Shown here: in pieces, positions 28,261 to 36,921 of the stretch | How the letters are laid out: the number at the start of each line of letters is the position of its first letter | Numbering within the stretch: the stretch's first letter is position 1 | The notes under the pieces: generated by a model | What the model saw: only the letters and a program-made list of their open reading frames with translations | Told to the model about the DNA's origin: nothing | Databases searched by the model: none | Program-made: the position numbers and the translations under genes | Assembly (NCBI GenBank): GCA_022448085.1 | Contig: JAKUTH010000022.1 | Span: 1 to 42,219, forward strand | Length of the DNA stretch: 42,219 nt | Reading direction: 5' to 3' | Origin: Pseudomonadales bacterium | GTDB lineage: Bacteria > Pseudomonadota > Gammaproteobacteria > Pseudomonadales > Azotimanducaceae

Positions 28261-29003
28261 CCGCGACTGAAGAAAATGTGGTGCGCGGTTTTCACGCAGT
28301 TGAGGCCGTCCTAACCAAAGAACCAGGGGCGATTCGTCGGATTCTGGTCGTTTCGGAACGCCGAGACCAGCGCATGCAGAGCCTCGTGCAACGTGCTCGC
28401 GAACTGGGTGTTCGAGTCGATAGTGCGGATCGCCGGGTTGTTACCCGGATAGCGGGAGATAAAGCCCATCAAGGCATCGTTGCCGAATGCCATGCGGTTT
28501 TACCTTCTACAGAGTTGGACTTTGAAGCTCGTTGGTCGACGTTCACTCAGCCCCTAATCTTGGTGGTCGACGGGGTAACGGATCCTCGTAACTTAGGGGC
28601 GTGTATGCGTTCGGCAGGTGCCGCGGATGTGGACGCTGTGTTGATCCCAAAACGATCAAATGCTCCGTTGTCTAATGTCGTGCGCAAGACCGCGAGTGGC
28701 GCGCTTGAAGATCTACTGATCGTTCAGGTGTCAAATCTAGCCCGTCGGATCGATTGGTTGCGAGAACGGGGTGTTTGGATTGTTGGGACTGATGTCGAAT
28801 CAATTCACGCATATACCGACGTGGACTATCGTGATCCAGTCGCCATTGTGGTTGGTGGTGAACAACGCGGTTTGCGCCGTCTGACACGCGAGAAATGCGA
28901 TCATCTAGTGACAATCCCTATGCGCGGGCGGGTTTCGAGCCTTAATGTCTCAGTCGCTACGGGAATACTCTTGTTTGAGTGTTTGAGGCAGCGCGGGGCA
29001 TAA
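28257..29003 (+). CDS. rlmB: 23S rRNA (guanosine-2251-2'-O)-methyltransferase
   Basis: SPOUT-family enzyme (248 residues) that 2'-O-methylates G2251 in the P-loop of 23S rRNA. An L30e-like N-terminal domain (about 1-80) is followed by the knotted SAM-binding domain: VVDGVTDPRNLGACMRSAGA, NAPLSNVVRKTASGALEDL, VVGGEQRGLRRLTREKCD and IPMRGRVSSLNVSVATGILLFE. Its ATG overlaps the rnr stop, the standard rnr-rlmB pair. Confidence 0.96.
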   Translation: MTATEENVVRGFHAVEAVLTKEPGAIRRILVVSERRDQRMQSLVQRARELGVRVDSADRRVVTRIAGDKAHQGIVAECHAVLPSTELDFEARWSTFTQPLILVVDGVTDPRNLGACMRSAGAADVDAVLIPKRSNAPLSNVVRKTASGALEDLLIVQVSNLARRIDWLRERGVWIVGTDVESIHAYTDVDYRDPVAIVVGGEQRGLRRLTREKCDHLVTIPMRGRVSSLNVSVATGILLFECLRQRGA

Positions 29004-29017
29004 TCGTTGGGGGTTCA

Positions 29018-29046
29018 TTGCGTCGGGGATTGTAAATCTCTAGAAT
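29018..29046 (+). promoter_or_regulatory. candidate promoter of the rpsF-rpsR-rplI operon
   Basis: TTGCGT (29018-29023) and TAGAAT (29041-29046) are exactly 17 bp apart. Transcription would start near 29053, giving a leader of about 84 nt that begins with a CACGCG-AATG-CGCGTG hairpin (29055-29070). Confidence 0.5.
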
Positions 29047-29084
29047 CTCGCCGCCACGCGAATGCGCGTGCCCAGATAAAATTT

Positions 29085-29131
29085 CTCCTTGCTTCACGTC
29101 CTCGTAGGCGGAGGCGATAAACCGAAGGGAG
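29085..29131 (+). promoter_or_regulatory. S6:S18-binding leader motif before rpsF
   Basis: CTCCTT (29085-29090) can pair with AGGGAG (29126-29131), which contains the rpsF Shine-Dalgarno. Inside lies a second stem: CG plus CCTC (29097-29103, one bulged T) with GAGG plus CG (29111-29116). An unpaired ACCGA follows, with CCG at 29122-29124. This two-stem layout with a CCG on the 3' side of the inner stem is that of the known S6:S18 mRNA element, a mimic of the S15-S6-S18 site of 16S rRNA. Binding of the S6:S18 dimer would block initiation, giving autoregulation. Confidence 0.6.
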
Positions 29132-29136
29132 TTTCT

Positions 29137-29712
29137 ATGCGTCACTACGAAATTGTGTTTCTCGTGCACCCGGACCAGTCAGAACAGGTTCCGGGAATGG
29201 TTGAGCGCTACAAAGCGCTGATTGAAGGAAATGGCTCTATCGTTCATCGTTCTGAAGATTGGGGTCGGCGCCAGCTGGCCTACCCAATCAAAGATATCCA
29301 TAAAGCTCATTACGTCTTATTTAACATCGAAGCGGATCAGAAGACTCTTGACGAAATGGAAAGTGCGTTTCGATTTAACGACGCCGTGTTGCGCCATATG
29401 ATTATGTCGAAGAAAGAGCCCGAGACGGGGATATCCAAGTTGTATGCGGAGGAACTGAGAGAGCAGGAAAAAGACCGCGAGAGGGACCGTCAGCGAGAAG
29501 AAGCACAAACGCGAGCGGCAACGTCCGACGATGAATCGAGAGAAGACCGCAGTGTCACGGATGAGACGGAGTTAGTCTCCGACCAGGAAGAAACTGGAAG
29601 TGACACGGAAACCACCGAATCAGAGTCCTTGATGAAAGAAACTGATGCCCAAGATGTTGAGAACGAACATGAAAGTGCTGAGGCGGAAGAAACACTAGAA
29701 GAGGAAGACTGA
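29137..29712 (+). CDS. rpsF: 30S ribosomal protein S6 with a long acidic tail
   Basis: S6 binds the central domain of the 30S platform with S18. The ~95-residue core is canonical ([54 protein letters not shown]). The 191-residue total is far above E. coli (131-135): after a charged ERDRQREE helix, about 80 residues rich in Glu, Asp, Ser and Thr end in EEED. In E. coli RimK adds Glu residues to the S6 C-terminus; here a comparable tail is encoded. The ATG at 29137 follows AAGGGAG; the frame is open to 29089 but homology starts here. priB, between rpsF and rpsR in enterobacteria, is absent. Confidence 0.95.
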   Translation: MRHYEIVFLVHPDQSEQVPGMVERYKALIEGNGSIVHRSEDWGRRQLAYPIKDIHKAHYVLFNIEADQKTLDEMESAFRFNDAVLRHMIMSKKEPETGISKLYAEELREQEKDRERDRQREEAQTRAATSDDESREDRSVTDETELVSDQEETGSDTETTESESLMKETDAQDVENEHESAEAEETLEEED

Positions 29713-29714
29713 TT

Positions 29715-29945
29715 ATGGCCAGACGTTTCGGACGCAAACGCTACTGCCGTTTCACAGCGGAAGGGATAAAGGAAATTGACTACAAGGATCTTGATCTCCT
29801 TAAAGACTACATTTCCGAGACGGGCAAGATCGTACCGAGTCGGATAACTGGGACGAGTGCGCGGTATCAACGACAACTGGCCCGAGCTGTGAAGCGTGCG
29901 CGGTATTTAGCGCTGTTGCCTTATACCGATCAGCACGACAACTAA
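29715..29945 (+). CDS. rpsR: 30S ribosomal protein S18
   Basis: 76-residue S18: [42 protein letters not shown] and the basic [18 protein letters not shown] are the family core. It pairs with S6 on the 30S platform and in the leader-binding regulator complex. Only two bases separate its ATG from the rpsF stop, so translational coupling is expected. Confidence 0.97.
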   Translation: MARRFGRKRYCRFTAEGIKEIDYKDLDLLKDYISETGKIVPSRITGTSARYQRQLARAVKRARYLALLPYTDQHDN

Positions 29946-29955
29946 TAGGATTTCC

Positions 29956-30402
29956 ATGAACGTTATCTTGATGGAAAGAGTGACCAATCTTGGCGATTTA
30001 GGTGAGGAAGTCGTTGTAAAAAACGGCCATGCGAGGAATTTCCTACTCCCTCAAGGCAAAGCCGTGCGGGCCACTGAAGAAAATCGGGAAGTATTCGAAG
30101 CAAAGAGATCAGAACTAGAAGCATCCGCGGTCGAGCGCTTGTCCGAGGCGGAACAGCGCGCTCATCGACTTGAAGATTGTTCCGTAACCATCGTCGCGCG
30201 GACGGGCGAAGAAGGAAAATTGTACGGTTCAGTGGGTACGGCAGAGATTGCACAGGCGCTTAGTGACATGGGCATCGAGGTGAGGAAGAGTGAAGTTATT
30301 ATGTCCGAAGGCGCTATCCGGATTACCGGAGAGTATGAAGTTGACATCCACCTTCATGCTGACGTGACTCGGAGTATTAATGTTGCTGTTGTCGCGGAGT
30401 AG
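29956..30402 (+). CDS. rplI: 50S ribosomal protein L9
   Basis: 148-residue L9, a two-domain stalk-base protein bound to 23S domain V. The N-terminal domain has the L9 signature GDLGEEVVVKNGHARNFLLPQGKAVRAT; a long helix (about 45-80) connects to the C-terminal domain with GKLYGSVGTAEIAQAL. It starts 10 bp after rpsR with GGA upstream and is probably the last gene of the operon, because a 160-bp gap with its own promoter signals precedes dnaB. Confidence 0.97.
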   Translation: MNVILMERVTNLGDLGEEVVVKNGHARNFLLPQGKAVRATEENREVFEAKRSELEASAVERLSEAEQRAHRLEDCSVTIVARTGEEGKLYGSVGTAEIAQALSDMGIEVRKSEVIMSEGAIRITGEYEVDIHLHADVTRSINVAVVAE

Positions 30403-30509
30403 CGTCGTCCAAAAGATTTCGTCCACCGCGTAGTCACAGAACATCCACAACTTATTCAACCGCGTTCGCGCGTATCGACAAGCAATCGGGGCAAATTTCA
30501 CCTATACGC

Positions 30510-30558
30510 TTGACGCCAGGGCCTCGTAGGTCGACAGTGGACTGTACGTTGGTACAGT
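30510..30558 (+). promoter_or_regulatory. candidate dnaB promoter region
   Basis: Two overlapping readings are possible: TTGACG (30510-30515) with GACAGT (30533-30538), spacing 17, or TCGACA (30531-30536) with TACAGT (30553-30558), spacing 16. Both are imperfect at -10. Either places the LexA-type palindrome at the -10/start region. Upstream (30461-30472) a CGCG-TTCG-CGCG hairpin follows rplI but has no T-run. Confidence 0.4.
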
Positions 30559-30559
30559 A
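30540..30559. promoter_or_regulatory. LexA-type SOS box before dnaB
   Basis: The core CTGTACGTTGGTACAG (30542-30557) fits CTGT-N8-ACAG exactly, and the flanks extend it to perfect 7-bp arms ACTGTAC/GTACAGT (30541-30547, 30552-30558) with a trailing A as in the E. coli consensus. It ends 4 bp before the annotated dnaB GTG. By chance CTGT-N8-ACAG is expected about 0.6 times in a window this size, but the extended ACTGT-N8-ACAGT only about 0.04 times, and it sits in the one sizeable promoter gap of this region. Confidence 0.6.
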
Positions 30560-30562
30560 ATT

Positions 30563-31969
30563 GTGGACCGGCCCATGCCAGAATCTGTCCCCGAAATCCG
30601 GGAAGATCCGACCTCACGTCTCAAAGTACCGCCTCATAGTGTCGAGGCGGAACAGTCGGTTTTAGGCGCACTAATGTTGAACAACGAGGCATGGTTCAAC
30701 GTTGCTGATAAAATCGAAGCAAGAGACTTTTACAGAGCCGCACACCAAATCATTTTTGAGGTGATGGGTGAGTTAGCTAACGATAATCAACCTCTAGATG
30801 CGGTGACCCTCTCCGAAGCGCTTCAGTCTCGGGGCCTTATCGACAAGGCGGGTGGTAACGTTTACTTAGCTGAGTTGGTGGAAAGTGTCCCGGGCGCTAG
30901 CAATATAGTCGCGTACGCAGACATAGTTCGCGAACGTTCAACGTTTCGCCAACTCATTCAAACCGCCGCCAATATTTCGGACTCGGCCTTTTTGCCAGAA
31001 GGGCGAAAGGCTGCCGATCTCCTCGATGCTGCAGAGCAAGCCGTTTTTCGGATTGCTGAAGGCCGCTTAAAAGAAGGCGGACCGCAGCATGTCGTACCGC
31101 TACTTGCTGACGCAGTGAACCGAATCGAAACCCTTTATCGCACGCAAGATCCGATTACCGGACTTGCCACCGGTTACCACGATCTCGATCGCATGACTGC
31201 GGGATTGCAGAAGTCCGATCTCATTATTGTTGCGTCACGGCCTGCGATGGGGAAAACGTCTTTGGCGTTAAATTTTGCTGAGCACGCGATTATGCAAGAG
31301 GGGGAAGGAGCCGTTTTAATTTTTTCTCTTGAGCAACCTGCCGATCAGCTCATCCTAAGAATGCTGTCCTCGTTGGGGCACATTGATCAAACGCGGATGC
31401 GGACTGGTCAGCTAAGTGATGACGATTGGCCGCGGTTTACCAGTGCGGTGAGCCAGTTGAAGGATCGAGCTCTGTATATTGATGACACTGCTGCTCTTTC
31501 GCCGAACGATATTCGTACGCGTGCACGCAGAGTGTCTCGTGAGACGGGTGGATTAAAGATGATCGTCGTCGACTATATGCAGCTGATGATATCTTCGGAA
31601 AAACACGAGAATCGGGCGTCCGAGATAACAGAGATTTCACGCACTCTGAAGGCCATAGCAAAAGAGATGCGTTGTCCACTGGTTGCGCTTTCACAACTCA
31701 ATCGGAGCCTTGAAAACCGCCCCGACAAGCGTCCGCACATGTCGGATTTGCGTGAATCCGGCGCCATCGAACAAGATGCAGACGTCATCTTTTTCATCTA
31801 CAGAGATGAGGTCTATAACGAAGATTCACAGGATAAAGGTCTTGCCGAGATCATTATCAGCAAGCAACGTAACGGACCGATTGGAACGGTTCGTTTAACC
31901 TTTATCGGAAATTTAACGAAGTTCGAAAACTACACACCGACAGATTCCTACGACGCATTCGTCCAATAA
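30563..31969 (+). CDS. dnaB: replicative DNA helicase DnaB
   Basis: Hexameric 5'-3' fork helicase, 468 residues. N-terminal collar with LKVPPHSVEAEQSVLGALMLNNEAW, then a RecA-like motor: Walker A ASRPAMGKTSLALN, FSLEQPADQL, Walker B IVVDYMQLM, LSQLNRSLENRPDKRPHMSDLRESGAIEQDAD and KQRNGPIGTVRL. The GTG at 30563 gives the full frame; an ATG at 30575 is an alternative and may be better if transcription begins within the operator. Neither has a clear SD. It follows rplI, as in many gammaproteobacteria, and its stop overlaps radA (TAATG). A LexA-type palindrome lies immediately upstream. Confidence 0.96.
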   Translation: MDRPMPESVPEIREDPTSRLKVPPHSVEAEQSVLGALMLNNEAWFNVADKIEARDFYRAAHQIIFEVMGELANDNQPLDAVTLSEALQSRGLIDKAGGNVYLAELVESVPGASNIVAYADIVRERSTFRQLIQTAANISDSAFLPEGRKAADLLDAAEQAVFRIAEGRLKEGGPQHVVPLLADAVNRIETLYRTQDPITGLATGYHDLDRMTAGLQKSDLIIVASRPAMGKTSLALNFAEHAIMQEGEGAVLIFSLEQPADQLILRMLSSLGHIDQTRMRTGQLSDDDWPRFTSAVSQLKDRALYIDDTAALSPNDIRTRARRVSRETGGLKMIVVDYMQLMISSEKHENRASEITEISRTLKAIAKEMRCPLVALSQLNRSLENRPDKRPHMSDLRESGAIEQDADVIFFIYRDEVYNEDSQDKGLAEIIISKQRNGPIGTVRLTFIGNLTKFENYTPTDSYDAFVQ

Positions 31970-33345
31970 TGGCAAAAGCTAAAATCGCTTACGTCTGTGA
32001 GGATTGCGGTGCCGATCACAGCAAATGGCAGGGCCAATGTTCGGCGTGTGCCAGATGGAACACGCTGAAACAAATCACCGTGTCGAAACATGCGCCCGTC
32101 GTCGAAGGTGTCGTAACTGGATTCAGCGGGGCTGCAACCACCGTCCAAAATCTCGCGGACATTCGACTAGAAGATAGTACGCGAGTTCAAACGGGACTCA
32201 GTGAGCTTGATCGCGTTCTTGGCGGGGGCCTTGTTCCGGGCTCTGTAGTCTTGATCGGTGGTGAGCCAGGAGCGGGTAAGTCGACTCTGCTGCTACAAGT
32301 AGTGACGGAGTTGGCAAAAAAAATCCCGTGTTTGTACGTAAGCGGTGAAGAATCGCATCAACAGATCGCGGAACGAGCTCGGCGACTGGGTTTGCCTGAT
32401 GGGAATGTCCAGGTTGCGTTCTTAACATTTGCTGAGCATGTCGCGGAACTCGTCACAAAGGAGCGCCCAGGCGTCGTCATCATCGATTCCATTCAGGTGA
32501 TGCAGATGAGCGGCGTCGAAAGCGCCCCCGGAAGCGTGACGCAGGTGCGAGAGTCGGCCGCTTTCCTTACTCGTTTAGCCAAGCAAACGGGCACAGCGAT
32601 AGTCTTGGTGGGCCACATTACTAAGGAAGGGAATCTAGCTGGACCAAAGATTCTCGAACACATTATTGACTGTTTTTTGATGTTGGATTCGCCTGCGGGG
32701 AGCCGCTTTCGAACGCTTCGTGGGATCAAGAACCGATTTGGAGCAGTGAATGAATTAGGTGTGTTTGCGATGACCGATCGGGGATTGCGCGAGGTAAAAA
32801 ATCCTTCAGCGATCTTTCTGGAACGTCCTCAAGAAATGACGCCGGGTAGCGTGGTGACTGTGACGTGGGAAGGCACCCGACCAATACTGGTTGAAATCCA
32901 GGCGTTGGTGGATCAAGTTCAAGGTGGTTATCCAAAGCGCGTTGCGGTCGGTCTAGATGGGCAACGATTAGAGATGCATCTTGCCGTGATGCATCGCCAC
33001 TGTGGCGTGTCGCTCGCTGACCAAGACGTTTTTGCGAATGTTGCCGGTGGGGCTCGGGTTGCGGAGACTGCTGCTGATCTTGCCCTCCTGGTCTCCATTT
33101 TCTCTAGTTTTCAAAACAAAGCGCTACCCAAAGACCTCGTCGTCTTCGGTGAACTCGGGTTGACAGGCGAAATTCGACCCGTACCCAACGGCCAAGAGCG
33201 GCTTCGTGAAGCACAAAAACACGGATTCACTCAAGCTCTTGTTCCTCAGGCAAACCGCCCGCGAGCACCGATTGCTGGAATTGAGGTGCAAACGATGGCC
33301 TCCTTGTCGGATGTACTTGACGCAGTCTCCACCATGATTCAGTGA
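31969..33345 (+). CDS. radA: DNA repair protein RadA (Sms)
   Basis: DnaB-like helicase that promotes branch migration in recombination. 458 residues: an N-terminal C4 zinc finger (CEDCGADHSKWQGQCSAC), RecA-type ATPase with Walker A GGEPGAGKST and Walker B IIDSIQ, the RadA-specific KNRFG motif (KNRFGAVNELGVF), and a C-terminal Lon-protease-like domain (from about 285) without protease residues. Its ATG overlaps the dnaB stop, so the helicase and branch-migration ATPase are co-expressed; any SOS control at dnaB would extend to radA. Confidence 0.96.
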   Translation: MAKAKIAYVCEDCGADHSKWQGQCSACARWNTLKQITVSKHAPVVEGVVTGFSGAATTVQNLADIRLEDSTRVQTGLSELDRVLGGGLVPGSVVLIGGEPGAGKSTLLLQVVTELAKKIPCLYVSGEESHQQIAERARRLGLPDGNVQVAFLTFAEHVAELVTKERPGVVIIDSIQVMQMSGVESAPGSVTQVRESAAFLTRLAKQTGTAIVLVGHITKEGNLAGPKILEHIIDCFLMLDSPAGSRFRTLRGIKNRFGAVNELGVFAMTDRGLREVKNPSAIFLERPQEMTPGSVVTVTWEGTRPILVEIQALVDQVQGGYPKRVAVGLDGQRLEMHLAVMHRHCGVSLADQDVFANVAGGARVAETAADLALLVSIFSSFQNKALPKDLVVFGELGLTGEIRPVPNGQERLREAQKHGFTQALVPQANRPRAPIAGIEVQTMASLSDVLDAVSTMIQ

Positions 33346-33376
33346 GCGTTTCTTCGGTTTAATTCGCGCAGGTGTT

Positions 33377-35056
33377 TCAGCGTGCAAGAGGTTTGTATTT
33401 AGTACGAGTTGGTCTAATCCCTTCGCCGTGTTGTGCACGTCTCTCTTGGAAGTCTTTTTCGTACGCGGAGTAATTTCCGTCGAAAAACGTAATTGAGCTA
33501 TTTCCCTCAAACGCCAGGATGTGTGTTGCAGTGCGGTCAAGAAACCAACGATCGTGTGAAATAATTAATGCGCTACCCGGAAAATTTAACAGGGCCTCCT
33601 CGAGAGCTCTTAATGTTTCGACGTCGAGGTCGTTGGTCGGTTCGTCGAGGAGGATGACGTTTCCTCCGCGTCGAAGTACTTTGGCGAGATGAACTCGATT
33701 CCGTTCGCCACCGGAAAGCTGACCGACACGCTTCTGCTGATCTGAGCCACGAAAATTGAAACGACCCACATAAGCACGGGAGTTAAGTTCGTAGTTACCG
33801 ACGCGGATAATGTCCTGGCCTGCTGAAATTTCTTCCCAAACGGTTTTGTTGTTCGAGAGCGAGTCGCGGGATTGATCAACGTAGACGAGTTCGACGCTCG
33901 AGCCGAACGAGAATTGGCCTTCGTCGGCTTTGGCTTCACCCGTCAACAGGTTGAAAAGCGTTGTTTTGCCGGTTCCGTTTCCACCGATGATGCCGACGAT
34001 GGAGCCTGGTGCGATTTCAAGACTGAGCTTGTCGATTAAAAGATGTTTGTCGTAACTCTTGGATAAAGATGATATCGAAAGCACCTGGTCGCCGAGGCGA
34101 GGGCCAGGGGGAATATACAGCTCAGCGGTTTCGTTGCGCTTCTGCACTTCGACAGACATAAGCTCATCGAAGCGTTGGAGACGGGCTTTGCTTTTGGATT
34201 GGCGCCCTCGGGGATTTGCCCGTACCCAATCAAGTTCTGCTTTGATTGCGCGTTGGCGGGAATGTTCGGAGCGAGCTTCCAGTTCCAGACGACGATCTTT
34301 TGCCTCGAGCCAGGCGGTATAATTCCCCTCGAAAGGAATTCCTCTACCTCGGTCGAGTTCTAATATCCATCCTGCGACGTTGTCGAGAAAATAACGGTCA
34401 TGGGTCACGGCAACGACTGTCCCGGGATAGTCCTGAAGAAATCGTTCGAGCCAAGCGACACTTTCGGCATCCAGATGGTTGGTTGGCTCGTCGAGGAGCA
34501 ACATGTCGGGTTTAGCTAAAAGCAAGGAGCAGAGGGCAACGCGACGGCGCTCTCCACCCGAAAGTGTCTCTATCTGAGCGTCCCAGGGGGGTAGTCGGAG
34601 TGCATCAGCGGCGATCTCAAGAGATCGTTCGAGCCCCCAACCATCCAAAGCCTCAATTCGTTCAGTCAGTTCGCCTTGCTTTTCGATGAGACGGTTCGTT
34701 TCGTCATCGTCGAGAGCTTCAGCAAAACGGTTCGATACGGTTTCAAATTCTTCAAGCAAACGCATCGTGTCTTCGAGTCCAATTTCGACGTTGCCGCGTA
34801 CGTCGGTCGTTGGGTCAAGTGCGGGTTCCTGAGGTAAGAGCCCAACTTTTAGATCCTTCTGAGGTCGTGCTTCGCCCTCAAACTCTCGATCTACGCCCGC
34901 CAGGACGCGCAGAAGCGAAGATTTCCCCGAGCCATTTAATCCCAACACCCCGATTTTCGCACCGGGAAAAAACGACAGGGAGATGTTGTCGAGAATTCGA
35001 CGGCCTGGGGGGACGGTTTTGGAAACCCCTTGCATGGTAAAGACGTATTGTGGCAC
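33377..35056 (-). CDS. ettA: energy-dependent translational throttle protein EttA
   Basis: ABC-F ATPase that binds the ribosomal E site and gates entry into elongation according to ATP/ADP. 559 residues, two ABC domains: Walker A GLNGSGKSS and GGNGTGKTT; signatures LSGGERRRVAL and LSGGERNRVHL; Walker B LLLDEPTNHLD and ILLDEPTNDLD. The EttA arm insertion lies in domain 1, and the linker has WVRANPRGRQSKSKARLQRFDEL. RTKYKPLAR at the C-terminus matches EttA rather than Uup or YheS. GTG start at 35056. It converges on radA with a 31-bp gap and no visible terminator, and diverges from glyA. Confidence 0.95.
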   Translation of the reverse strand: MPQYVFTMQGVSKTVPPGRRILDNISLSFFPGAKIGVLGLNGSGKSSLLRVLAGVDREFEGEARPQKDLKVGLLPQEPALDPTTDVRGNVEIGLEDTMRLLEEFETVSNRFAEALDDDETNRLIEKQGELTERIEALDGWGLERSLEIAADALRLPPWDAQIETLSGGERRRVALCSLLLAKPDMLLLDEPTNHLDAESVAWLERFLQDYPGTVVAVTHDRYFLDNVAGWILELDRGRGIPFEGNYTAWLEAKDRRLELEARSEHSRQRAIKAELDWVRANPRGRQSKSKARLQRFDELMSVEVQKRNETAELYIPPGPRLGDQVLSISSLSKSYDKHLLIDKLSLEIAPGSIVGIIGGNGTGKTTLFNLLTGEAKADEGQFSFGSSVELVYVDQSRDSLSNNKTVWEEISAGQDIIRVGNYELNSRAYVGRFNFRGSDQQKRVGQLSGGERNRVHLAKVLRRGGNVILLDEPTNDLDVETLRALEEALLNFPGSALIISHDRWFLDRTATHILAFEGNSSITFFDGNYSAYEKDFQERRAQHGEGIRPTRTKYKPLAR

Positions 35057-35069
35057 GCAGAAACCCGGG

Positions 35070-35083
35070 CTTTAGCGCTAAAG
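35070..35083. repeat. 14-bp perfect palindrome between ettA and glyA
   Basis: CTTTAGCGCTAAAG is a perfect palindrome 14 bp upstream of the ettA start and about 110 bp upstream of glyA, in their 140-bp shared regulatory region. It could be an operator. It does not match the PurR operator that controls glyA in E. coli, and I do not recognise it. A TAAGAT box at 35160-35165 is a weak -10 candidate for glyA. Confidence 0.35.
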
Positions 35084-35196
35084 GGGGCATTTTGAAGGAT
35101 GGCGGCGCCGAAGCAAGGCGGTGGCGAGAAGGACGCGGTTTTGGGCGCAGGGCCTAGTGTAAGATGCGCGCTGTCACGAGTTTTGAGGGCATGGGG

Positions 35197-36453
35197 ATGT
35201 TCGATAGGGACGCCACCATCGAAGGGTTCGACGACGAAATCTGGCAAGCGATTCGGGATGAAAACGTGCGCCAAGAGGAGCATGTTGAACTCATCGCGTC
35301 GGAAAACTATGCGAGCCCGAGAGTATTGGCTGCTCAGGGCAGTGTACTGACCAATAAATATGCAGAAGGTTATCCCCGGAAACGTTATTACGGCGGCTGC
35401 GAGAATGTCGATCGAGTGGAAGAGATCGCGATCGAGCGCGCGAAGGTATTGTTTGGGGCCGATTACGCTAACGTTCAACCGCACTCGGGTTCGCAGGCCA
35501 ACGCGGCGGTTTATCTCGCGCTATTGGAGCCCGGCGACACGGTTCTGGGGATGAGCCTTGCCGATGGCGGACATCTCACGCATGGGGCGCCAGTAAATTT
35601 TTCCGGAAAGTTATACAACGCCGTCCAATACGGACTTGATGCTGAGACGGGAGAGGTCGATTACGCAAGCGTCGAAGAATTAGCGGTGCAACATCGTCCA
35701 AGACTCCTAATGGCAGGATTTTCCGCGTACAGCAGGACCATGAATTGGTTACGGTTTCGAGAGATTGCTGATTCGGTTGGCGCTTATCTCGTGGTCGATA
35801 TGGCCCATGTGGCTGGATTGGTGGCTGCCGATCTTTATCCTAATCCCGTATTGATTGCCGATGTCACGACATCGACCACCCACAAGACTTTAGGGGGGCC
35901 AAGGGGCGGGATCATCCTGGCTCGAGCCGACACAGACATAGAAAAGAAACTCAACTCGGCACTTTTCCCTGGTTCGCAGGGTGGACCACTCATGCATGTC
36001 ATTGCGGCGAAGGCCATTTGTTTCAAGGAAGCGATGACGGACGAGTTTAGGTCGTACCAACAACGTGTTCTGAACAATGCCCGGATGATGGCGGGATCGT
36101 TCCAGGATCGGGGTTATAAAGTTGTTTCTAACGGCACCGACAATCACTTATTTTTACTCGATCTTGTAGATAAAGGTATTACTGGAAAAGCGGCGGACGC
36201 CGCGCTTGGGCGCGCCAACATCACGGTCAATAAAAATGCTGTGCCCAATGATCCGCGATCGCCCTTTGTCACGAGTGGTCTTCGGATAGGCTCTCCTGCA
36301 GTTACCAGACGTGGCTTCGGAGAGGAGGAGTGTCGAACGTTGACGGGTTGGATGTGCGACATCCTTGATGACATAGGTAACGACAATATGATCGGAACCG
36401 TCCAACGGCGGGTTCTTGAGCTCTGTAAAGGGTTCCCCGTGTACGGGAGCTAA
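35197..36453 (+). CDS. glyA: serine hydroxymethyltransferase
   Basis: PLP enzyme interconverting serine and glycine with transfer of a one-carbon unit to tetrahydrofolate. 418 residues, near E. coli (417). [39 protein letters not shown] and the PLP-lysine site [13 protein letters not shown] are intact. The usual EGYPGKRYYGG loop reads [11 protein letters not shown]. The frame is open to 35164; the ATG at 35197 has GAGGG seven bases upstream and gives the family N-terminus, while the ATG at 35191 is too close to that SD. Order glyA-nrdR-ribD is common in gammaproteobacteria. Confidence 0.96.
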   Translation: MFDRDATIEGFDDEIWQAIRDENVRQEEHVELIASENYASPRVLAAQGSVLTNKYAEGYPRKRYYGGCENVDRVEEIAIERAKVLFGADYANVQPHSGSQANAAVYLALLEPGDTVLGMSLADGGHLTHGAPVNFSGKLYNAVQYGLDAETGEVDYASVEELAVQHRPRLLMAGFSAYSRTMNWLRFREIADSVGAYLVVDMAHVAGLVAADLYPNPVLIADVTTSTTHKTLGGPRGGIILARADTDIEKKLNSALFPGSQGGPLMHVIAAKAICFKEAMTDEFRSYQQRVLNNARMMAGSFQDRGYKVVSNGTDNHLFLLDLVDKGITGKAADAALGRANITVNKNAVPNDPRSPFVTSGLRIGSPAVTRRGFGEEECRTLTGWMCDILDDIGNDNMIGTVQRRVLELCKGFPVYGS

Positions 36454-36462
36454 CGATCTCTC

Positions 36463-36921
36463 ATGCATTGTCCATTCTGTAGCGATCAAGATACGAAGGT
36501 CATTGACTCCCGCCTTGTGGCTGAAGGTGATCAGGTCCGCCGGCGTCGCGAATGTCTGGTCTGCAAAGAGCGATTCACCACATTTGAAACTGCCGAGTTG
36601 GTGATGCCTCGTGTTATCAAAAGTGATGGCGCACGCGAGCCTTTCGACGAGGCCAAATTGCGGTCGGGACTGTTACGAGCGCTGGAGAAACGTCCCGTCG
36701 ACACAGAGGTGGTCGAGACGAGCATCAACCGAATTCTCCATGAGCTACGGTCCTCGGGTGAGCGCGAAGTCCCTTCTCGCTTGGTGGGCGAAACGGTAAT
36801 GAAAGAGCTCAAAAGGGTCGATGTCGTTGCCTATGTTCGGTTTGCGTCGGTGTATAGGGATTTTCAGGATGTAAGCGAGTTCCAGGACGAGATAAGTAAG
36901 CTCAAGCTGGAACTTGAATGA
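36463..36921 (+). CDS. nrdR: transcriptional repressor NrdR
   Basis: Zinc-finger plus ATP-cone repressor of ribonucleotide reductase genes, 152 residues. Zinc ligands C3, C6, C31 and C34 (CPFC, CLVC) flank an RRRREC basic stretch for DNA contact. The ATP-cone spans about 48-138 ([24 protein letters not shown]), sensing ATP/dATP. The ATG lies 9 bp after glyA; the end overlaps ribD (ATGA). No nrd genes or NrdR boxes were recognised in the window. Confidence 0.97.
   Translation: MHCPFCSDQDTKVIDSRLVAEGDQVRRRRECLVCKERFTTFETAELVMPRVIKSDGAREPFDEAKLRSGLLRALEKRPVDTEVVETSINRILHELRSSGEREVPSRLVGETVMKELKRVDVVAYVRFASVYRDFQDVSEFQDEISKLKLELE

Noticed and set aside
30440-30460. DnaA-box-like sequences (TGTGGATGT on the minus strand, TTATTCAAC on the plus) upstream of dnaB
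   Set aside because: Each has about two mismatches to TTATNCACA and there is no cluster, AT-rich unwinding region or dnaA/gidA context; no replication origin is supported.
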